This document shows positions 1-5,917 of a stretch of DNA of 8,412 nucleotides, in pieces. The notes beneath the pieces are model-generated. The model did no database searches. It worked only from the letters and a program-made list of their open reading frames with translations, and was not told the DNA's origin. The stretch comes from CAYZPE01 sp964626625. GTDB taxonomy: Bacteria > Patescibacteriota > Minisyncoccia > Phycocordibacterales > CAYZPE01. The stretch is taken from positions 1 through 8,412 of the forward strand of contig CAZVFV010000034.1 of the NCBI GenBank assembly GCA_964626625.1, given 5' to 3'. The position numbers were made by a program, and so were the translations under genes. The stretch's first letter is position 1; each line of letters opens with the position of its first letter.

Positions 1-731
1 GACGATCGGGATGTTTTTCGTGTGGTAAGAAAATTGCTTGGTATGAAAATATTCCTCTGGTCAGCTTTCTTTTTTTGAAAGGAAAGTGTTCGAATTGTAA
101 ATCCAAAATCTCTCTTCAGTATCCTTTGGTTGAGTTTGCAACAGGACTTGTTTTCTCACTTGGTTTTTTAAAGTACGCACATGTACTTAATGAATCTCTG
201 TCTTCTTTCTTTATTTCGTATCTTCTCTTAATTCTCATTTCTATATTTTTGATTCTTATCTTTATATACGATCTGAGACATAAAATTATTCCAAATGAAT
301 TTGTGTACCCGTTTGTAGCTCTTTCGGCGGTTTACATGTTTTTCCCTAGTGGGGTATATGTTTTTCCGAGTTTGACTCATATCCTTGCAGGGCCATTACT
401 TTTCTTGCCATTCTTTACACTCTGGCTGGTCTCGCAAGGTCGCTGGATAGGTTTTGCTGATGGGAAGCTCGCATGGGGTATGGGTTGGGCGCTCGGCCTT
501 GTCTACGGTCTCTCTGCTGTCGTACTTGGTTTCTGGATAGGGGCACTTTGGGCACTTGGAGGGCTCTTACTTCAGAAAATTGGTTTGTTTACCTACTCCA
601 AAGGGATTACAATGAAGAGTGAAGTACCTTTCGGTCCATTTCTTATTATCGCTCTTCTGATCATATTTATGTTTCCACTTGATTTTTTTAACTTAGCTAA
701 TCTTTTTGAATACTATGCAATCCCATTTTAA
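1..731 (+). CDS. pilD: Prepilin peptidase (A24 family, PilD-like), 5' end cut off by window edge
   Basis: Inner-membrane aspartic protease that removes the leader of type IV prepilins and pseudopilins, and in many members also N-methylates the new N-terminus. The reading frame is open to the left edge (first full codon at 3), so the start lies outside; the TTG at 75 falls inside the conserved region and is not the start. Before and after it lie the paired CxxC motifs of the zinc-binding cytoplasmic loop (CFSC at nt 12-23, CSNC at 87-98), joined by the typical 'AWYENIPLVSF' stretch. The first catalytic Asp is in 'YDLRHKIIPNEF' (codon 270-272). The second is in 'GFADGKL' (codon 459-461), where the usual GxGD reads G-F-A-D. 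Several hydrophobic segments follow, ending in 'PFGPFLIIALL'. The 3' end overlaps the next pilin gene by 17 nt, so the two are probably co-transcribed, and the downstream pseudopilins are its obvious substrates. Confidence 0.93.
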   Translation, partial: RSGCFSCGKKIAWYENIPLVSFLFLKGKCSNCKSKISLQYPLVEFATGLVFSLGFLKYAHVLNESLSSFFISYLLLILISIFLILIFIYDLRHKIIPNEFVYPFVALSAVYMFFPSGVYVFPSLTHILAGPLLFLPFFTLWLVSQGRWIGFADGKLAWGMGWALGLVYGLSAVVLGFWIGALWALGGLLLQKIGLFTYSKGITMKSEVPFGPFLIIALLIIFMFPLDFFNLANLFEYYAIPF

Positions 732-1299
732 AAAGCACACAGGAGGATTTTCTCTCATAGAGCTTCTTGTGGTGATTGCTATTATGGGAATTATTGCTTC
801 AATATCACTTTTTAACTTTAATGGTTTTAACAGCGAACTTGCTCTTACGAACTTGGCGTACGAGGTGGCGCTTGATATTCGCGAAGCACAGGTCTTTGGT
901 GGAGGCGTAAAGGTTTCTGGAACAGCAGGTTCTGCTAGTTTTGATAAAGCATATGGAGTTTATTTTGATACAAATACACCGTCGCAATTCATCTCTTTTG
1001 TAGATACTAATGACAATAGATTATATGACTCAGATGAAAGTACTGCTGTTCATACTCTTCAGAGGAATAATAAAATTTCGAGTATCTGTAGAATTGTTAA
1101 TAATTCAAATCCGTGTGTTGGTAATGGTGAACCTTTTGTTCATATTACTTTTTTAAGACCGAGTCTTGATGCAAGAGTTGAGTTTTCAAGTTCAGACCCT
1201 GCATATAAAGGTGTGTTTATTAAACTCCAAGCTCCAGATGGAAAACAAAAAGGTATTCGTATTGAGAAAACAGGGCAGATCTCTATAGAAAATATATAG
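715..1299 (+). CDS. Type IV pilin-like protein, GspH/FimT-type pseudopilin
   Basis: Predicted minor pilin, inserted in the inner membrane and processed by the prepilin peptidase encoded just upstream. With the ATG at 715 it has 194 residues: an 11-residue basic leader ending in GG, cleavage before Phe12, and the conserved Glu at mature position 5 in 'FSLIELLVVIAI'. One hydrophobic helix (about 12-33) is followed by a globular domain. 'FVDTNDNRLYDSDE' near residue 95 resembles the Asp-rich loop common in GspH/FimT proteins. Cys125 and Cys134 could form a disulfide. A TTG at 706 would add three residues, but ATG is preferred. The gene begins inside the pilD 3' end, with no clear Shine-Dalgarno, so translation is probably coupled. 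The family call rests on the leader, size and domain wording; the exact subtype is uncertain. Confidence 0.85.
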   Translation: MQSHFKKHTGGFSLIELLVVIAIMGIIASISLFNFNGFNSELALTNLAYEVALDIREAQVFGGGVKVSGTAGSASFDKAYGVYFDTNTPSQFISFVDTNDNRLYDSDESTAVHTLQRNNKISSICRIVNNSNPCVGNGEPFVHITFLRPSLDARVEFSSSDPAYKGVFIKLQAPDGKQKGIRIEKTGQISIENI

Positions 1300-1341
1300 G
1301 ATTTATCCATTAAATATAATACAAAGAGTTATCTAACGGGG

Positions 1342-1347
1342 TATACT
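1342..1347 (+). promoter_or_regulatory. Candidate -10 box (TATACT) for the pilin gene at 1352
   Basis: TATACT ends 4 nt before the ATG at 1352 and 7 nt before the in-frame ATG at 1355, a spacing that would place transcription initiation at or next to the start codon. No good -35 is visible. A second -10-like TATAAT at 1315-1320 could instead give a short leader of about 25 nt containing GGGG (1338-1341). Read-through from the upstream operon is also possible. Confidence 0.4.
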
Positions 1348-1351
1348 TAAC

Positions 1352-1903
1352 ATGATGCAGAAAACTTCTACAAAAAAAGGCTTCACTCTCATAGAACTCA
1401 TGGTGTCTATTTCTATTTTTTCAATCATTATGGTTATGAGTATGGGGGCTGTGGTTTCTATACTTGAAGCAAATAGAAAGTCACGATCACTTAAGTCTTC
1501 TATGAATAATCTTAACTTGGTAATTGAAACAATTTCTCGAAATGTGAAATTCGGAACGAATTGGCGTTGTGATGGAGGAACAAATTGTACAGATGGTAAA
1601 GAAATAAGTTTTGATGATCGGTTTACATTGGTAGACCCTTCAGGCCAGCCTATTCTTCAGATTGTATCATACCGTTTAAATGATGCTCAAATAGAAAGAA
1701 AGATTGATGTCGGGATTTATGAATCAATCACTTCCAAAGAGATAGAAATTACAGATTTTAAGTTTACGGTAGATGGAATCGGCCCTGATCAGGCTCAACC
1801 ATTCGCTACTGTTCGGGTACGGGGTGTTGTTGGTGGTACAAAGGCTTCTAAGACAGAGTTTGATCTTCAGACAGCTATGTCCCAAAGAGAGCTTGAGGAA
1901 TAA
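1352..1903 (+). CDS. Type IV pilin-like protein, GspJ/PilW-type pseudopilin
   Basis: Second predicted minor pilin, 183 residues from ATG 1352 or 182 from the adjacent ATG at 1355. The leader ends KKG, cleavage is before Phe, and Glu is at mature position 5 ('FTLIELMVSISIF'). One N-terminal hydrophobic helix is followed by a globular part. 'RSLKSSMNNLNLVIETISRNVKFG' is split here as its recognisable core 'LNLVIETISRNVKFG', the pattern of GspJ/PilW proteins in which the helix after the membrane anchor runs into 'R...V..G'. Two cysteines in 'WRCDGGTNC' may form a disulfide loop. If initiation is leaderless from the -10 box at 1342-1347, the 1355 ATG is the better start; otherwise either is possible. 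The gene sits 52 nt after the GspH-like gene, within the same cluster, and would join the pilus tip complex. Confidence 0.83.
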   Translation: MMQKTSTKKGFTLIELMVSISIFSIIMVMSMGAVVSILEANRKSRSLKSSMNNLNLVIETISRNVKFGTNWRCDGGTNCTDGKEISFDDRFTLVDPSGQPILQIVSYRLNDAQIERKIDVGIYESITSKEIEITDFKFTVDGIGPDQAQPFATVRVRGVVGGTKASKTEFDLQTAMSQRELEE

Positions 1904-1905
1904 AT

Positions 1906-2022
1906 ATGAAAAAAAAATTTACACAATCTGACTTCACCCCGTCAGTAAAAAGTGGTTTCGCTGAGTTTTTTCAAAAACATACTCACAATACTTTTAACTA
2001 CTGTTACAATACAATCGTATGA
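1906..2022 (+). CDS. Possible 38-residue small ORF between pilin genes
   Basis: An ORF of 38 codons starts at ATG 1906, two bases after the upstream pilin stop, and ends in TGA 2020-2022, overlapping the next pilin's ATG as ATGA. GAGGA at 1895-1899, 6 nt before the start, is a better Shine-Dalgarno than any pilin gene here has. The product begins MKKKFTQSDF and has no leader or membrane segment I recognise; 'KSGFAEFF' only faintly recalls a prepilin cleavage site. It could be a coupling peptide that delivers ribosomes to the next gene, a remnant of a pilin gene, or chance. Coding status is unproven. Confidence 0.3.
   Translation: MKKKFTQSDFTPSVKSGFAEFFQKHTHNTFNYCYNTIV
2002..2010 (+). promoter_or_regulatory. 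Candidate extended -10 (TGTTACAAT) for pilin gene at 2019
   Basis: TG-T-TACAAT forms an extended -10 whose last base is 8 nt before ATG 2019, so a transcript would have essentially no leader. The -35 position (around 1982-1987, CTCACA) is a poor match. It lies inside the small ORF at 1906-2022, so it would be an internal promoter of the pilin cluster. Confidence 0.4.
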
Positions 2023-2591
2023 TACCTCTTTTTAAATCACAGCAAAAAACAAAATCACTTTTTTCTACAGGGTTTACACTTCTTGAAACGCTCGTGGCGA
2101 TTTCAATATTGACACTTTCTATTGCTGGAGCATTTTCCGTTGCTCAAAGTGGTCTTTCTGCTGCAATAATTGCTCGTGATCAAATTATTGCATTTCATCT
2201 TGCTCAGGAAGCAATTGAGCTTGTAAGACATGTACGTGATAACAATACGTTTAACGGAAACACAGATAATTTTTCAGAAGGTTGGCTTATAGGATTAAAT
2301 CAGTGTTTTTCAACTGATTGTGCTGTTAATATTGTTTCTAAGACCATTACTCCATGCGGAAGTGATTGTAAGGTTTATAAGAATAATGAGAGTTTCTATG
2401 TACAAAATGTTTCGGGCGCAGCACCAATTTCAAATGCTATTTCAACAGCTTTTACCCGAAAAGTTAAGTTGGAAAACGTGATAACTGATCAAGAAGTAAA
2501 GATTTCTGTAACTATGTCGTGGAGAAAAGGGTCACTTACTAAAACATTCGTAACCGAGAGTCGTATCTTTAATTGGCAAAAAAGACAGTAA
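2019..2591 (+). CDS. Type IV pilin-like protein, GspI/PilV-type pseudopilin
   Basis: Third predicted minor pilin, 190 residues. An 18-residue leader ends in TG, with cleavage before Phe19 and Glu at mature position 5 in 'FTLLETLVAISILTLSI', the wording typical of GspI/PilV. The following 'HLAQEAIELVRHVRDNN' is also characteristic: GspI/PilV proteins have 'A..A.E.ie..r..R' just after the anchor helix. Four cysteines in the region of residues 91-124 ('NQCFSTDC', 'PCGSDC') could form disulfides. The ATG overlaps the stop of a possible small ORF, and an extended -10 lies directly upstream, so either translational coupling or leaderless initiation could apply. It is followed after 1 nt by the next pilin gene. 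Confidence 0.85.
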   Translation: MIPLFKSQQKTKSLFSTGFTLLETLVAISILTLSIAGAFSVAQSGLSAAIIARDQIIAFHLAQEAIELVRHVRDNNTFNGNTDNFSEGWLIGLNQCFSTDCAVNIVSKTITPCGSDCKVYKNNESFYVQNVSGAAPISNAISTAFTRKVKLENVITDQEVKISVTMSWRKGSLTKTFVTESRIFNWQKRQ

Positions 2592-2592
2592 T

Positions 2593-3129
2593 ATGAGCAA
2601 GAAAACACAAAAAGGATTTACATTATTTATCGCTGTAGTTGTCTCAAGTTTGTTACTTTTGGTAGTACTTTCAATTTCAAATTTAGCTTTTAAGGAGACA
2701 ATTCTTTCAAGTGCTGGAAAAGAATCATCATTGGCATTTTATGCATCTGACAGTGGTATTGAGTGTGCGCTCTTTTGGGATCTGCGAGATCCAGCTGGAC
2801 AAAGTGCTTTTATATCTCCTGAAAAAACAATAGAGTGTGGTGTGGAGCTTGTTGCTGGTGAGGTCGGGTTTAATCAAAGCAGTTACCCAGGTTTTAATGT
2901 CTCTGATCCTGCGACGTATGATAACAAGCCTGATTGCGATGACGATCCAGTTGAAAGTACTTTTGTTGTTTCATTTGAAAATAAAACTTGTTCAGAAGTT
3001 ACGGTTAGAAAATGTTTTGAAGAAACCACTCTTAAAACAACCATAGAATCTAAAGGAAGAAGTACGTGTGATGTTTCTAACCCACGTCGTTTTGAGAGAG
3101 CTATTCGGGTGATATATCCTTTTATATAA
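2593..3129 (+). CDS. Type IV pilin-like protein, GspK/PilX-type
   Basis: Fourth pilin-like protein of the cluster, 178 residues. It has a short basic leader (MSKKTQKG), predicted cleavage before Phe9, and a strongly hydrophobic helix to about residue 27. Unlike the other three it lacks Glu at mature position 5 ('FTLFI' has Ile there). GspK-type pseudopilins are also known to lack this Glu, which fits a role at the very tip of the fibre. The 'AFYASDSGIECALFWDL' stretch (about 48-64) matches the 'A.yaAe.GIe.A' signature found after the anchor helix in PilX/GspK-like proteins. The start lies 1 nt after the upstream stop, with no Shine-Dalgarno, so translation is probably coupled. The gene ends the pilus cluster; no terminator is visible before ligA. 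Confidence 0.8.
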   Translation: MSKKTQKGFTLFIAVVVSSLLLLVVLSISNLAFKETILSSAGKESSLAFYASDSGIECALFWDLRDPAGQSAFISPEKTIECGVELVAGEVGFNQSSYPGFNVSDPATYDNKPDCDDDPVESTFVVSFENKTCSEVTVRKCFEETTLKTTIESKGRSTCDVSNPRRFERAIRVIYPFI

Positions 3130-3152
3130 GTGGTGCGGAGCATTTAAAATCT

Positions 3153-3161
3153 TGCTAGACT
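3153..3161 (+). promoter_or_regulatory. ligA: Extended -10 promoter of ligA, leaderless spacing
   Basis: TG-C-TAGACT is an extended -10 whose end lies exactly 6 nt before the ligA ATG (3168), so transcription would begin at the start codon. No -35 is evident. A small perfect inverted repeat, GCTAG-A-CTAGC (3154-3164), overlaps the box and could be an operator or chance. Confidence 0.5.
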
Positions 3162-3167
3162 AGCGTA

Positions 3168-5183
3168 ATGTCTCGCACTACTTCTTCCATTAAAGAACGT
3201 CTAGAAAAGTTAAAAAAAGCGATAGAAAAACATCGCTATAATTATCATGTTTTAGACAGGGAAGATATTTCTCCTGAGGCACTAGACTCACTCAAGCGTG
3301 AACTTGTTGAAATAGAGACTGAATATCCAGAATTAAAAACTCCCGATTCACCATCTCAAAGAGTTGCAGGTAAACCCTTGCCTCAATTTGAAAAAGTTCC
3401 ACATAAAATTCCTCAATGGTCTTTTAATGATGCATTTAGTCCAGAAGACATGCGAGAGTTTGATCTTCGGGTCAGAAGGTTTATTGAAAAAGATATGGAT
3501 GTTTTAATCGAACCTACGTATACATGCGAACTTAAAATAGACGGTCTCAAGATTGTTTTAGAATATGAAAAAGGTGTACTTATAACAGCTGCAACAAGAG
3601 GTGATGGTACCGTCGGTGAGAATGTAACTCATAATGTAAAAACTATTGAATCTGTCCCGCTTCGTTTACATACAGATGTGGATGTTATTGTTGAAGGAGA
3701 AGTCTGGATGGGTAAAAAGGCTTTGAAGAAACTTAATACAGAGCGAGAAAAAAAGGGAGAGCCAGTTTTTGCTAATCCAAGAAATGTTTCAGCCGGCTCT
3801 ATTCGTCAGCTCGATTCAAAGATCACAGCTTCTCGAAAGCTCGATGTATTTATATATGATATGTCTCGCTTTAGTCAAAAACTTCCAGAAACCCAGTTTG
3901 AAGAATTGAACGTATTACAAGATCTTGGGTTTAAAGTAAATTCACACGTAAAGGTTTGTAAAAATATAGATGAGGTTATTGCATATTGGAATATATGGCA
4001 GAAGAAAAAAGATAAAGAAGATTATATGCTTGATGGAGTGGTAGTAAAGGTTAATGAAAGAAGTATTCAAGAGGCACTTGGTTATACTGGCAAGGCACCG
4101 CGTTTTGCTATTGCTTTTAAGTTCCCAGCAGAACAAGTAACAACAACTGTTCTCGACATCGTGCTTCAAATTGGTCGTACAGGGGTTTTGACGCCTGTTG
4201 CTCATTTGAAACCGGTTCTCGTTGCTGGATCTACTGTCTCTCGAGCAACACTTCATAATGAAGATGAGATTAGACGTCTTGATGTGCGTATTGGTGATAC
4301 GGTGATTTTACAAAAAGCAGGAGATGTTATTCCTGATATTGTTCAAGTTCTTACAGAAATGCGTACTGGAAAAGAGAAGGTTTTTATGTTTCCAACACAC
4401 GTTGCTGAATGTGGTGGTGATGGAAAGATAGAGCGTGTACCAGGCCAAGCTGCATGGAGATGTGTAAATAAGAATTCATACGCACAAGTAAAACGTAGAC
4501 TGTATCATTTTGTTTCTAAAAAAACTTTTAATATTGATGGCTGTGGTCCTAAAATAATCGATCAGTTATTAGATGTAGGTCTTATAACTCATTCTGATGA
4601 TATCTTTTCACTAAAAAAAGGTGACCTCGAGTCACTCCCTCGCTTTGCTGAAAAATCTATTACTAACTTACTTGAGTCAATACAAAATGCTCGTAGAATA
4701 ACCTTGCCACGTTTTATTTTCGCTCTCTCAATTCCGCAAGTGGGTGAAGAAACAGCGTTTGATATAGCAAACTATTTTGGAAATCTTGAGGCTATTATGA
4801 AAGCAACAAAAGAGGACTTAGACGCTATTTCCGGTGTTGGAGAGGTTGTGGCAGAGTCCGTAGAGGAATGGTTTAAAGACAAGGAAAATAAAGTACTTGT
4901 ACAACGTCTTTTGAATTTTGTTGAAATTGAAAAGGTGAGTCTCGGTAAAACAAAAGGAATATCTACTGGAAAAACTTTTGTTTTAACAGGAACACTTAAT
5001 TCAATGTCTCGAGATGAAGCAAAAGATCGAATTAGAGCTCTTGGAGGTAATGTCTCGAGCTCTGTTTCAAAAGAAACTAATTACGTGGTGGCAGGGGAAA
5101 GTGCTGGTTCAAAATATGATACAGCTGTAGAACTCGGCGTGAGTATTCTTTCTGAAGAAGAGTTTATTAAACTACTTTCATAA
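3168..5183 (+). CDS. ligA: NAD+-dependent DNA ligase LigA
   Basis: Seals nicks in duplex DNA using NAD+ in replication and repair. At 671 residues it is full length for the family. Domain Ia is at about 5-70. The adenylation domain carries the catalytic Lys in 'KIDG' (K123), then 'TRGDG' (143-147), 'EGE' (176-178), 'DGVVVKV' (289-295) and 'FKFP' (317-320). An OB fold is at about 325-400 ('GRTGVLTPVA'), followed by a zinc-finger region at 412-440, helix-hairpin-helix repeats to about 590, and a C-terminal BRCT domain (about 596-671, 'GKTFVLTGTL'). Two departures are visible. The zinc finger keeps only C415 and C432, with Val412 and Ser437 where the other ligands are expected. In domain Ia the NMN-binding positions equivalent to E. 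coli D32 and Y35 read Pro36 and Leu39, while Tyr26, His27 and Asp40 are kept. I recall similar wording in Parcubacteria ligases, so this may be a lineage feature. Confidence 0.97.
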   Translation: MSRTTSSIKERLEKLKKAIEKHRYNYHVLDREDISPEALDSLKRELVEIETEYPELKTPDSPSQRVAGKPLPQFEKVPHKIPQWSFNDAFSPEDMREFDLRVRRFIEKDMDVLIEPTYTCELKIDGLKIVLEYEKGVLITAATRGDGTVGENVTHNVKTIESVPLRLHTDVDVIVEGEVWMGKKALKKLNTEREKKGEPVFANPRNVSAGSIRQLDSKITASRKLDVFIYDMSRFSQKLPETQFEELNVLQDLGFKVNSHVKVCKNIDEVIAYWNIWQKKKDKEDYMLDGVVVKVNERSIQEALGYTGKAPRFAIAFKFPAEQVTTTVLDIVLQIGRTGVLTPVAHLKPVLVAGSTVSRATLHNEDEIRRLDVRIGDTVILQKAGDVIPDIVQVLTEMRTGKEKVFMFPTHVAECGGDGKIERVPGQAAWRCVNKNSYAQVKRRLYHFVSKKTFNIDGCGPKIIDQLLDVGLITHSDDIFSLKKGDLESLPRFAEKSITNLLESIQNARRITLPRFIFALSIPQVGEETAFDIANYFGNLEAIMKATKEDLDAISGVGEVVAESVEEWFKDKENKVLVQRLLNFVEIEKVSLGKTKGISTGKTFVLTGTLNSMSRDEAKDRIRALGGNVSSSVSKETNYVVAGESAGSKYDTAVELGVSILSEEEFIKLLS

Positions 5184-5185
5184 AA

Positions 5186-5209
5186 AAACCCGCCACATGT
5201 GGCGGGTTT
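5186..5209. terminator. Bidirectional intrinsic terminator between convergent genes
   Basis: A perfect 24-nt palindrome, AAACCCGCCACA followed by its complement, forms a GC-rich stem 3 nt after the ligA stop. Read on the minus strand it is followed by a run of seven T (from the A-run at 5182-5188), a strong terminator for the gene ending at 5234. Read on the plus strand the T-run is only TTT before G, so it is weaker for ligA. Confidence 0.85.
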
Positions 5210-5233
5210 GAGATTGATCTGATTGAGTGAATT

Positions 5234-5524
5234 TTAGTATTTCGGCCTGGCGGCGAGCGCCATCTGTATTTGAAGATCAGCTTCTTTTGCTTGTTCAAAC
5301 TCCTGTTCTTTCAACGTAACATAGGTTACAAGTTCGACCACACTGATCTCCTCTTTGTATATCGACTTGATCACTTGTGTGGCATAGTCCCTATGGTTTT
5401 TGTTGGTTCGGACCAGTTTCCAAAATTTTTGCTCAGTAATTCTGATGTTGTCTGGCCTTTCATTTAAAAACAATACAACAGCATCGTCAATTTCCTTAAA
5501 TCTCTGTTTTGTAAGATCAATCAT
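5234..5524 (-). CDS. Hypothetical protein, 96 residues, unknown family
   Basis: I do not recognise a family. The product is a small soluble protein with no signal peptide or membrane segment. It is rich in charged residues and probably mostly helical ('MIDLTKQRFKEIDDAVVLFLNE' in the N-terminal third, cited here only as its start MIDLTKQRFKEIDD; 'EEISVVELVTYVTLKEQEFEQAKE' region in the last third, around residues 57-80, begins EEISVVELV). It has no cysteines. The reading frame extends upstream to a TTG at 5593, but that TTG is part of the -35 box. The ATG at 5524 has AGGAGG 4 nt upstream and is clearly the start. The gene is alone on the minus strand between ligA and gatC, convergent with ligA and divergent from gatC. 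It has its own promoter and terminator, so it is an independent unit. Coding is supported by these signals rather than homology. Confidence 0.75.
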   Translation of the reverse strand: MIDLTKQRFKEIDDAVVLFLNERPDNIRITEQKFWKLVRTNKNHRDYATQVIKSIYKEEISVVELVTYVTLKEQEFEQAKEADLQIQMALAARPKY

Positions 5525-5528
5525 AAGG

Positions 5529-5534
5529 CCTCCT
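5529..5534 (-). promoter_or_regulatory. Shine-Dalgarno of the 96-residue gene
   Basis: The minus strand reads AGGAGG, a full match to the anti-Shine-Dalgarno core, 4 nt before ATG 5524. It fixes the start of the minus-strand gene and is the strongest ribosome binding site in the window. Confidence 0.8.
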
Positions 5535-5565
5535 AGGATGTGAAAGGAACCAAGACAAGAAAAAA

Positions 5566-5593
5566 ATTGTATCACATATTTTAAATCAGTCAA
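5566..5593 (-). promoter_or_regulatory. Sigma70-type promoter of the 96-residue gene
   Basis: On the minus strand, TTGACT (5593-5588), a 16-nt spacer and TACAAT (5571-5566), with TG one base before the -10 (extended -10). Transcription should begin near 5559, giving a leader of about 35 nt that contains the AGGAGG. It is divergent from the gatC promoter, with about 25 nt between the -35 box and the gatC -10 box. Confidence 0.72.
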
Positions 5594-5617
5594 TTAATAG
5601 AAAACCCTTTAAACAAG

Positions 5618-5626
5618 TGTTATTAT
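5618..5626 (+). promoter_or_regulatory. gatC: Extended -10 promoter of gatC, leaderless spacing
   Basis: TG-T-TATTAT is an extended -10 ending 6 nt before ATG 5633, so the gatCA transcript would start at the gatC start codon. No convincing -35 or Shine-Dalgarno is present. Confidence 0.5.
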
Positions 5627-5632
5627 AGCCCT

Positions 5633-5917
5633 ATGATTAAAGATGCAGATATTGAAAAACTTGCCTCCTTGGCACGTATTAAAATCACCCCAGAAGAAGC
5701 GGGTCAGTTTCGTACAGAAATAGAGTCTATTTTGGAATACGTTGCTCAGATTCAGAAAGTTTCTCTTCCTCAGGAAAAGGGAGATAAGGTGGGTGCTGTC
5801 CATAACGTTCTTCGTGACGATAATAATCCACACGAGTCTGGTTTGTATACAAAAGAAATTCTCGCCGAAGCACCAGATACAGAAAAGGAATATATACAAG
5901 TTAAAAATATACTGTAA
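5633..5917 (+). CDS. gatC: Asp-tRNA(Asn)/Glu-tRNA(Gln) amidotransferase subunit C
   Basis: Small subunit of the GatCAB complex, which converts mischarged Glu-tRNA(Gln) and/or Asp-tRNA(Asn) to the correct amide form. GatC wraps around and stabilises GatA against GatB. The 94-residue product is the usual GatC length. It shows the family pattern: an N-terminal 'IEKLASLARIKITPEE' helix, the 'IESILEYVAQIQKV' helix, then the 'LRDDNNPHESGLYTKEIL' linker and the 'AP' near the C-terminus. The start at 5633 has no Shine-Dalgarno but sits at leaderless spacing from an extended -10. The stop overlaps the gatA start (TAATG), so the two are co-translated. Where gatB is cannot be told from this window. Confidence 0.95.
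   Translation: MIKDADIEKLASLARIKITPEEAGQFRTEIESILEYVAQIQKVSLPQEKGDKVGAVHNVLRDDNNPHESGLYTKEILAEAPDTEKEYIQVKNIL

Noticed and set aside
75..77. TTG 75 as the start of pilD
   Set aside because: The same frame upstream encodes the first CxxC and the 'AWYENIPLVSF' stretch of the conserved loop, so the gene continues past the left edge.
706..714. TTG start three codons upstream for the GspH-like pilin
   Set aside because: It adds only three residues to the leader and has no better ribosome binding site; ATG 715 is the simpler choice.
2837..3143. Alternative-frame ORFs over the GspK/PilX-like gene
   Set aside because: They have no pilin leader, no start signals and biased composition; the PilX-like frame has the leader and the coupled start.
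3942..4256. Antisense ORF of 104 codons inside ligA
   Set aside because: It lies wholly opposite a conserved ligA region and has low-complexity, Cys- and Tyr-rich translation and no start signals.
5525..5593. N-terminal extension of the minus-strand gene to TTG 5593 (119 residues)
   Set aside because: That TTG is part of the TTGACT -35 box and the extension spans the promoter; ATG 5524 has AGGAGG directly upstream.
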